From positions 1,967,853-2,031,852 of the forward strand of contig NC_084768.1 in assembly GCF_028858725.1 (NCBI RefSeq): 64,000 bases of DNA, written 5' to 3'. Under the pieces are notes generated by a model, which worked only from the letters and a program-made list of their open reading frames with translations, searched no databases and was not told the origin of the DNA. This DNA is from Colius striatus (lineage: Eukaryota; Chordata; Aves; Coliiformes; Coliidae). Position numbers and translations under genes: made by a program. Shown here one piece after another: positions 58,301 to 64,000 of this stretch (the first letter of the stretch is position 1; every line of letters begins with the position of its first letter).

Positions 58301-60631
58301 TTAAGGAAAGTATTCACAGCTTTGGAGAATTGATTCTTCCAGCAGTGGGACTGAGCTAACTGCTAATATTCATGAATGAGAACTTAGGGTCTTAATGGGT
58401 GAAAAGTGTTGAAGTGTTTTCCCCAAAAGCCAGTAGACTGTGAGAAAGAATTCCTAGTGATGTCCTGAAGTAAGGTAGAAGAAGTCATTATATGATTGTG
58501 TAAACCATAGCTAGTGTCTGCAGTGAATATCCGGTGCAGTTCTGGCCCTTCCTTTTCCAGTGATATATAGTAACTCTGAAAAAGATACAGAAAAGGAATG
58601 TAAGCGTGACCAAAACTGTTGAGCAGCTTATGTAAGAAAAACAACTGAACGGACTAGGACTCTTGAAGACAGACAAGTAAAGAGGAACTACAGAATCGTA
58701 TAGGTTGGAAAAGACTGTTAAGCTCATTGAGTCCAACCGTTAGCTCTGCACTGCCACAGCCACCACTAAACCACATCCCTCAGTCCCATAGCTGCATGGC
58801 TTTGCAATCCTTACAGGGATGGGGACTCCACAATGACCCTGAACAGCTATTTTGGGGAGGAAATTTTTCCTCATATCCAATCTAAACCTCTCCAGGGCAA
58901 CTTGAGACTGATAAAAATTATTACTGTGAAATTATTAGTAGCAAACCAGGCTGCCATACAGGTATGAACTGACTGATGGCAAACTTAGACAAAAGTAGGT
59001 CATACTTCAATGTTTCATTAACCTGCGGTACTCAGTGATGTAGAGCATTGCAGATTGTTAAAGTAACGCGAGTTAAATAGAGATTTATGGAATGAATGAG
59101 AAGGAAATTTATCCACAACTATTGAACACAAAGTCACTCCCTTTGTTTCAGAAAAGCGCAGCTGTGAATCTCTGATACCTCAGTTTTAGGGAAATATCAA
59201 TATGTTTGCCTTAATTTTGTATTTCTCCTCAGGTATTCACTATGGCCCCTTGTTACATGCAGGATTTGACTTCAACATATCTTTCTTGTGCCTGTTCTTA
59301 CATGTTAAATTTAAGTCTTGTACGAGCAGTGAACAAATTTCACTTTCTGGTCAGAATTTGTCAATAGAGAGTAATATTAGAGACTGAATTTTTCTGGAGA
59401 TAAGTTATGAAGTAGAAATGCTTGTTTTGTAGAAGTTGCTTTACAAAAAGATTCTTCAAAATACAGAGTTAGGTACTGTGTGTGGTACGCCTGCTTTCCG
59501 GACCATGGTGGGTTCCCAAAGTACCCGTGACAGCATAACTAAGTCTTCCATTCACCAGCATTGCTGTCACACATCACTCTTCTAAAGTTTTAGCTTTCCC
59601 AGTTTCTTCTGTGTTAAAATATGTTTGTTCCAAGAGCCTGGAAAGGTAGGTCTGAACAGCTCGAATGGAGGCCAGATAAAATTTAGTGAAATGCTGTGTT
59701 TACTGTACTGGTCTGTGTGTATTTTGATAAGATTTTTGTGATACAAGCCGAGAACAAAGTCTGGCACTTAGTTAATAAGTAAATTCTGCTTTTGAGAAGT
59801 TGCTGAATTCTTCTCTCAATAAAGTAAGTATTTACTCTGTGGGTAGAGGAAAGCTTAGGCTGGTAACACCCTTTAATATCAGGTATATTCAAGAGATCCT
59901 TAAGAAGGCAGTGAGAAAGCTCTATGAAACAGTAATTTGTATTGGAGTGTTGATATTTGAATGAAGGAGCAGTTTCTCATTGCACAATGAGAAACTACTT
60001 TTGTAGTAGTAGTGCAGAGCAAGGTCAGCACTGCATTTCTGCAGTCCTCAGAAAAGCCATGCTTTGTCATCTGATAAGCCCAATGCATAATGGGCAAATG
60101 TACAACTCCACATCCATAAAGTCCTGTAACCAAGGCAGTGGGAAGTAAGAATAGTTCTGCAGGACTGGAGTACAACATTAAATACAGATGTGACTTCAAA
60201 TTGTTCTTCTAGAGAAAAATTCGAAAAGCTTAGAGAAGTAGATTGAGTCACTTGCTGCCAAACACACTTAGCATCTGGCTGTAAGACATAGCCCTTGTCT
60301 CAAATACCAGCAGCTTTCTATTGTGGACGTATTAAAGCTAATTTCTTGTGTGTAAGTGTGAGGCTATCAAAGTTTTTAAGCTAGACGAAAAATGCTTTGA
60401 TCAAAAACTAGGTAATTGTATTGGTGAATTACTGATATTGCCTGCACAAAACTGTTTGAATGGAACAGATGAGATAGGAATATATGGAAGATATTCTTCA
60501 AAGACTCCTGTTAACACCCCCTTCTCTATAGCTTTTATTTGCAATAAGGATATGTTTTTATACTGTTTTATTTTAAATGCAGGTGAACCAAGGAAATTTG
60601 ACCCAAAGTTCAGAGGACCTATTCACAACAG
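30675..60631 (+). CDS. SLC44A5: SLC44A5 (choline transporter-like protein 5), 5' part, runs off the right edge
   Basis: A gene-level entry joining the pieces at 30675-30711 and/or 55895-55931 with 60583-60631. SLC44 proteins are plasma-membrane or organellar proteins with about ten helices, associated with choline or ethanolamine-type transport; member 5 is little studied. Only the cytosolic N-terminal 30 residues are encoded here. The intron from the CpG-island exon to the shared exon is about 30 kb and full of CR1 and LTR copies. No other exon was recognised between the pieces. The paralogue number is an inference from synteny. Confidence 0.75.
31341..33844 (+). other. SLC44A5 intron, no exon seen
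   Basis: Non-coding sequence following the CpG island. It holds a 13-bp-arm hairpin at 33325-33357. Confidence 0.55.
33325..33357. repeat. Short perfect hairpin, 13-bp arms
   Basis: CAGCAGTGTCACA at 33325-33337 and TGTGACACTGCTG at 33345-33357 pair perfectly around a 7-base loop. It is too short for a typical microRNA precursor. Confidence 0.85.
33845..34125 (+). mobile_element. Old CR1 3' fragment
   Basis: GATTGGACTAGTTGATCTAC followed by AAAGATCCCTTCCAACACAA and CATTCTATGG at the right end; the left part matches the CR1 3' region at lower identity. Confidence 0.75.
34126..35770 (+). other. SLC44A5 intron, no exon seen
   Basis: AT-rich. An 87-codon frame at 34892-35155 is low-complexity and hydrophobic, without a recognisable domain or splice context. 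Confidence 0.5.
35771..36102 (+). mobile_element. CR1 3' fragment
   Basis: From the GGTGGATGTCAGGAGGTTGG region to the CCATTCTGTGATTCTACA tail. About 330 bp. Confidence 0.9.
36103..39687 (+). other. SLC44A5 intron, no exon or repeat recognised
   Basis: About 3.6 kb of AT-rich sequence. I found no splice-flanked segment resembling SLC44 sequence and no clear mobile element. Confidence 0.5.
39688..40122 (-). mobile_element. CR1 3' fragment, diverged subfamily
   Basis: CACAGAATCACAGAATCTTA then AGGGACCTGGAAAGCTCATC. The tail and inner order match CR1, with more substitutions than the GGGGTTGGAAGG-type copies. Confidence 0.85.
40470..40909 (+). mobile_element. CR1, 5' part of a copy split by an LTR
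   Basis: Encodes a broken CR1 RT tail ([37 protein letters not shown] at DNA level) and the following region up to GTGCATCAAGCACAG. The copy resumes after the LTR at 41865. Confidence 0.8.
40910..41864 (+). mobile_element. LTR, copy 2, inserted in a CR1
   Basis: About 955 bp, homologous along its length to 62524-63511. The left edge reads TGTAGCTGTTTAGG and the right edge TTGCTAAACCAG. CR1 sequence in register lies on both sides, showing insertion into an older CR1. Both edges have decayed, so the target duplication is not clear. Confidence 0.8.
41865..41945 (+). mobile_element. CR1, continuation after the LTR insertion
   Basis: AAGAGTGGCAAGCTGGTCGA through GTGTGCAGTTTTGGGCACC continues the CR1 interrupted at 40909, then fades. 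Confidence 0.7.
41946..43806 (+). other. SLC44A5 intron, no exon seen
   Basis: AT-rich non-coding sequence with no recognised repeat. Confidence 0.5.
43807..44303 (-). mobile_element. CR1 3' fragment
   Basis: CATAGAATCACAGAATTGTC at the left and TTGAGCTGAGGAGCCCATAA at the right. About 500 bp. Confidence 0.9.
44304..45640 (+). other. SLC44A5 intron, no exon seen
   Basis: AT-rich non-coding sequence, nothing recognised. Confidence 0.5.
45641..46265 (-). mobile_element. Old CR1 fragment, diverged subfamily
   Basis: CATAGAATCACAGAATTGTT then TCAGCTGGAAGAGATTTTTA, and CTCAACAGCCCCAGACCCCT further in. About 620 bp, with the 3' tail at the left. Confidence 0.85.
46266..49317 (+). other. SLC44A5 intron, no exon seen
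   Basis: About 3 kb, AT-rich. It includes a T run and an AAT-rich simple stretch at about 47285-47360. No gene or mobile element recognised. Confidence 0.5.
49318..49715 (-). mobile_element. CR1 fragment without its 3' tail
   Basis: AGGCTAAACAGCCCCAGGTC, CAGAACTGGACACAGGACTC and GAGCTGCTCTCCAGCAGGTC occur in CR1 order. Confidence 0.85.
49800..50149 (-). mobile_element. CR1 3' fragment
   Basis: AATCACAGAATGATGGAGGT at the left and GAGATCTCCCCTCAGCCTCC at the right. Younger-looking than its neighbour. Confidence 0.9.
50150..50857 (+). other. SLC44A5 intron, no exon seen
   Basis: Non-coding, with an A/G-rich run near 50610-50640. Nothing recognised. Confidence 0.5.
50858..51906 (+). mobile_element. 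CR1 LINE, about 1.05 kb, with broken RT ORF
   Basis: Starts in the RT region ([20 protein letters not shown], missing QGS) and runs to the GTGATTCTATGATTCTG tail. It contains a small local triplication of ATTGTAACAGG near 51620-51650. Confidence 0.92.
51907..55894 (+). other. SLC44A5 intron, no exon seen
   Basis: About 4 kb, AT-rich, without recognised exon or clear repeat. It includes the sequence immediately upstream of the 55895 exon, which is not CpG-rich. Confidence 0.5.
55895..55931 (+). CDS. SLC44A5: SLC44A5-like first coding exon (second candidate start)
   Basis: ATG at 55895 encodes [12 protein letters not shown] plus one G, then donor GTAACT. The YYGKHG motif is shared with the N-terminus of SLC44A2, so this is very likely a real coding exon. 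It ends in phase 1 and joins the 60583 exon to restore Gly. An acceptor-like CAG lies just before the ATG (55888-55890), so a 5'UTR exon could splice in here, or this could be a separate promoter without a CpG island. Confidence 0.8.
55932..58689 (+). other. SLC44A5 intron, no exon seen
   Basis: AT-rich non-coding sequence. Short frames only. Confidence 0.5.
58690..58912 (-). mobile_element. Old CR1 3' fragment, diverged subfamily
   Basis: CAGAATCGTATAGGTTGGAA then GCTCATTGAGTCCAACCG and a diverged inner part ending TCTCCAGGGCAACTTGAG. Confidence 0.8.
58913..60582 (+). other. SLC44A5 intron before the shared exon
   Basis: Non-coding. A 12-bp perfect hairpin with a CA loop lies at 59971-59996. 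No other exon recognised. Confidence 0.5.
60583..60631 (+). CDS. SLC44A5: SLC44A5 shared N-terminal exon
   Basis: 49 bp between ATGCAG and GTAAAT. Two bases complete Gly, followed by [15 protein letters not shown], with two bases left over for Arg. The pattern G-x-P-x-x-[YF]-D-P-x-F-x-G-P-[IV]-x-N-R is the hallmark of the cytosolic N-terminus of choline-transporter-like (SLC44/CTL) proteins, just before the first membrane helix. Assignment to member 5 comes from its head-to-head position next to RABGGTB/MSH4, the human arrangement. The following exons are outside the window. Confidence 0.88.
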
Positions 60632-61467
60632 GTAAATATCATAACTCGTGTTATTTAATTATTTTGGGTTTGCAGGGAACAGCAGATAAAAAATAACATT
60701 AACAGCACTTGTGAATTGGATTCTGCAGTGCTTCCAGATCCAGAAGACATTTCTTACCACCCTTGAGGATGTATCATTACTGTGGAGTATTTAATTGTGT
60801 ACCCTGGAGTTCTTTCGATTTGAATGACAAACCTGTCATAGTCTTTAGTACCAAATGTCTTACCTTATGCTGATAAGAGTTGGACCGTTTGAGGTGTAGC
60901 TGTGTTCTGGGGTGCCATGAGATGCAGTCTGCCTTGTTTCCATACAGCACAGGACTGGAACCCTAGCACACTATCCTTCAGTTTGCAGCTGGTCTTCCTG
61001 CTACCATGGTCACCTCGAGACTTAAATTAGTTCTCTCCACAGTATGGCCTGGATGTGCACCATTACATTTGTATGGTGGATGACTAACAGAGTGTATCAC
61101 TGGCAGAAAAGTACCATCAGTGGTGTGACTGGCTGCTGGAGTGACTCAGTCCTGAAACCCTTACTTGAGCAAACAGCTTTTACATGTGTGAAGAGCGTCT
61201 CTGAAATGGGTGAGACTGCCTGTGTCACTGTGGATTGCAAAGCTGGATTGTTAAGTATTTAATGGTGTTTTTGAGGAGTCTACTTTTGTGCCTTTCCCTA
61301 GGGCATGAGGAGTAGTGAAACTGGTGATGGTATGACAGGAAGGCTCCTCTTGTTTTCACTGTCACTATGTGATACAGTTAGTAAAAATCAGTTTTGCACC
61401 ATGGCTTGCTGATACATCTGTGTGGTTGCTGCTACAGCATCTGCCAGTCCAGATGTTTCCATATTAT
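60632..61467 (+). other. SLC44A5 intron after the shared exon
   Basis: Non-coding. I could not recognise the next SLC44 exon here. Confidence 0.5.
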
Positions 61468-61622
61468 AGAGTCATAGAATAGTAGGGGTTGGAATGGACC
61501 TTTAGAAATCATCTAGTCCTGCAGAAGCAGGTTCACCTAGATCAAATCACATAGGAACATGTTCAGGTGAGCCTTGAAGACCTCCAAGGAAGGAGCCTCC
61601 ACAACCCCTCTGGGCAGCCATA
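61468..61622 (-). mobile_element. CR1 3' fragment
   Basis: GAGTCATAGAATAGTAGGGG through CACAACCCCTCTGGGCAGCC. About 155 bp. Confidence 0.9.
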
Positions 61623-62518
61623 TGTGCTATTCTAATTGTACATTCCACAGCAGCTTCTTAAAAATGCAGCCAAGGGGGTACAATCCAATGCTAATGTTCT
61701 GTCCATTTTATAATGCTTTGGTGAGATATTATTGTTGAAAACAACAAAAAAGGTCAGTTCTTTAATAGCTCCTTGATAGCTGTGTTGGTGCATATTGAGT
61801 CCACTTTGCAGTGATGTGCACTTAGATTTAGATTCAACATACAATTTCTGCAGAACACCCAAATGACTTTCCTGACCTTTTGGGGTCATCAGTGCAGCAC
61901 TGTGCAGTACACTATAGGCATACCCTTGAAGTAGTTTAAGGCCATGAATGATGTTTTCTCAATTTAGACATTCACTAAGACTTGTTTGCCCACACTGCCA
62001 CAAGATGACACAGTAAGAGAAGCCAGGAACACATATGTTTCTGGGACATAGTGGAAAGCAAATCAGGCTCCATAAATTAAGCTGGATGACAGCAGTTAGC
62101 AGTAAAATGTGATGTGGGAGCCTGAACTGTGCACTTAGCCAAATGAAGGTCTTTTATTACGTCACCTCAAAATGATGAATCAGATGGTTTTAGCAGCAGT
62201 TTGTTTTTATGGAAACTCTTGTGTTCAAATACATAGACTCACTGCATTTTGATTCAGATTATGGGACTTTATTATCTAAAAAGTACCAAACCCATAAAAA
62301 TTTCAAGTACTGGCCATCAGCAAAAGCATTTTCAATGTTTTCACCATTGGTACCATAAGAAAATGAAATTGTTTTTTCTCATTAATCTTCTGTGTGTTTA
62401 CACATAATTATTATATAAATGTATGTTAGTGCTACCTGTAAGAAAGATTATAGAGCCTATTTGATAACAATGTTGTCAGCCCCTATTCTCAAAATCATAT
62501 TCTCAGTAATCCATCTTC
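61623..62518 (+). other. SLC44A5 intron, no exon seen
   Basis: AT-rich non-coding sequence up to the LTR target site. Confidence 0.5.
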
Positions 62519-62523
62519 CTTAG

Positions 62524-63511
62524 TGTCCTGGTTTTAGGCACCTTGGGGAACAAAAGACCACGATTAGCCTCAAGTACTGGAGAGGCTGAGAATTGCCAAA
62601 GGGCAGGGAGAGCTTAATTACCGCTGAAGGTCCAGGACAAAACAGAGCAGGCTGCTGGGCTTGGGGAAGAAAACACAAAATAATGTAATGCAACACCAGC
62701 TAAAGCAAAACCATAAACACCGAAATATAACAACCAGAAAACAACACAGAGTAATACAACAATGAAGAGTCCAACCAGCCCTTTAAGACCACCTTCTCCC
62801 CACTCCTCCCCTCTTCCTGGGCTCAGAGCCCTGATCCCGGGGTTTTTACCTCCTCCCCCACTGCATGGCCCAAGGGGGCAGGGAGTGGGGGTTTCAGTCA
62901 GTCTATTCCCGATGGCTTCTGCCCTTTGTCCCTCCTCAGGGCAGGTGGGCTCCGCACCCATCCTCCCTGCATGTCCCTGGGGTCCCTCACACACACACAG
63001 CCCTGCCCGGGCTGCTCCCACGCGCATTGATCCCACAGGCTGCAGCTCCTCTCTGCCTCTCGTATGGGGCTGCTCTGGGCCCGCAGGCTCCAGCACGGCC
63101 TGTGCCATGGCCCCTCCCCACACAGTCCCTCACCCGTCCGGGCTCACTCACACGGAGCTGCTGGTGGCTCTCAGCCCTGCCATGGCCCTGCAGGGGTTGC
63201 AGGGGCACAGCTGCATTCTCACCACGGCTTGCAGAGGGGTCTCTGGTCTAGTGTTTCTCCTTTCTTTCCTCTTCTCTGACTGTGAGGTCCGCGTGGTCAC
63301 CTCCATCTTGTATCACTCTCACACCTCCTGCCAGCACTTCACATTCCCGTCCCTAAACAGTGCTGGCAGAGGCGCCAGGTTGGCCCAGCCGGGCCAAAGG
63401 TGGGTGTGAGCCCAGGAGCCAGGGGAGAGTCCACAAACTCTTTACTGGGTCTTCACTGCAAACCGCTCCCCCTGGTACCAAGCAAAAGCTGCTCCTTGCT
63501 AAACCAGGACA
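62524..63511 (+). mobile_element. LTR, copy 3, intact with 5-bp target duplication
   Basis: 988 bp with TGTCCTGGTTTTAG at one end and CTAAACCAGGACA at the other, an imperfect inverted terminal repeat with TG...CA termini. It is flanked by CTTAG at 62519-62523 and 63512-63516, a 5-bp target-site duplication. There are no internal genes, so it is a solo LTR. A 5-bp duplication is typical of ERVL-type elements, though the GC-rich middle resembles avian ERVK LTRs, so the class is left open. It lies in the SLC44A5 intron after the shared exon. Confidence 0.88.
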
Positions 63512-63516
63512 CTTAG

Positions 63517-64000
63517 GGTTCAGTTTAACAGTTTAGTCTCCTGAGTGAGTTTACTCTGCCTCATTAGCTTGAAACAACCTGAAAAAGCAGATTTGCCATA
63601 ACAGATCACCTTCTTCTTTTGGAAAACAAAATGTATCAAACCTGTTTTTAGTGAAGCCATGACTAGATAATTTCTGGTCAGGTTTCAGTAATAAACATGG
63701 GCTTCAAATATCTCCTGTTTAGGAAGAGGCAATGCCCATTGTTCCAGTTTCTGCAACTTTGGTAACTCACAGTGTAATCTGTGAGTACAATTATAGTTAG
63801 TATAGTATAGTATAGTCTTGTATGTTTACAGAGTTTTAAAAATGTATTAATTTAGCTTACATTTTTTCCTCTCCTGTGCATCCTGTATATTATGATTTCA
63901 CTGAAGGTGATCTACTAGAGCTCAATGTAAAATGGAGCCAGAGTTTCACCCGAGATATCTAATAAAATAAGCAACAATTTTGTATGAGCAATCAGTCTTC
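63517..64000 (+). other. SLC44A5 intron at right edge
   Basis: Non-coding, with a short TATAG-type simple repeat near 63800-63815. No exon recognised. Confidence 0.5.

Noticed and set aside
61044-61262. 72-codon plus-strand frame after the SLC44A5 shared exon
   Set aside because: Trp- and Cys-rich but does not resemble the SLC44 segment expected next, and it lacks matching splice sites and phase.

Overview
This is vertebrate nuclear DNA, almost certainly from a bird. The main evidence is about twenty copies of the CR1 LINE. Their 3' ends carry the avian signature (a GGTTGGAAGGGACC-type block followed by an ATTCTATG-type octamer), and several avian-type endogenous-retrovirus LTRs are also present. 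There are no operons. Coding sequence sits in small exons with GT/AG splice sites, and most long open frames are chance frames in CR1 copies, LTRs and GC-rich islands. The gene content matches the neighbourhood of human 1p31.

Layout. (1) About 1-10.7 kb, minus strand: the 5' half of MSH4, the meiotic MutS homologue. Seven exons can be placed with consistent phases, running from the start codon in a CpG island at 10.66 kb to the left edge; the ATPase half lies outside the window. (2) 10.7-15.2 kb: spacer with CR1 copies. (3) 15.2-23.8 kb, minus strand: a complete RABGGTB (Rab geranylgeranyltransferase beta subunit). Nine exons add up to 331 codons, the length of the human protein, and the zinc ligands fall at Asp238, Cys240 and His290. 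Its CpG island and first intron contain a 20-copy, 16-bp GC-rich minisatellite. (4) 23.8-30 kb: spacer with CR1, LTR pieces, an orphan GC-rich patch at 28 kb and a perfect 36-bp palindrome. Mammals have ACADM here; I see no exon of it. (5) 30-64 kb, plus strand: the 5' end of a choline-transporter-like gene, most likely SLC44A5. It has a CpG-island first exon at 30.7 kb, a second possible first coding exon at 55.9 kb, and a shared exon at 60.6 kb. Both first exons end in the same phase with the same base, so each could splice to the shared exon. The rest of the gene lies beyond the right edge.

MSH4 and RABGGTB are head-to-tail on the minus strand, and RABGGTB and SLC44A5 are head-to-head. The three genes have unrelated jobs (meiotic crossover formation, Rab prenylation, choline-type transport), so their proximity is conserved synteny and not a functional cluster. 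Three near-full-length copies of one roughly 1-kb LTR lie at 5.4, 40.9 and 62.5 kb. One has a clean 5-bp target duplication and one splits a CR1 copy. I found no evidence of a new multi-gene system. The most interesting points are the alternative first exons of the SLC44A gene, the missing ACADM, and the structured minisatellite in RABGGTB intron 1.
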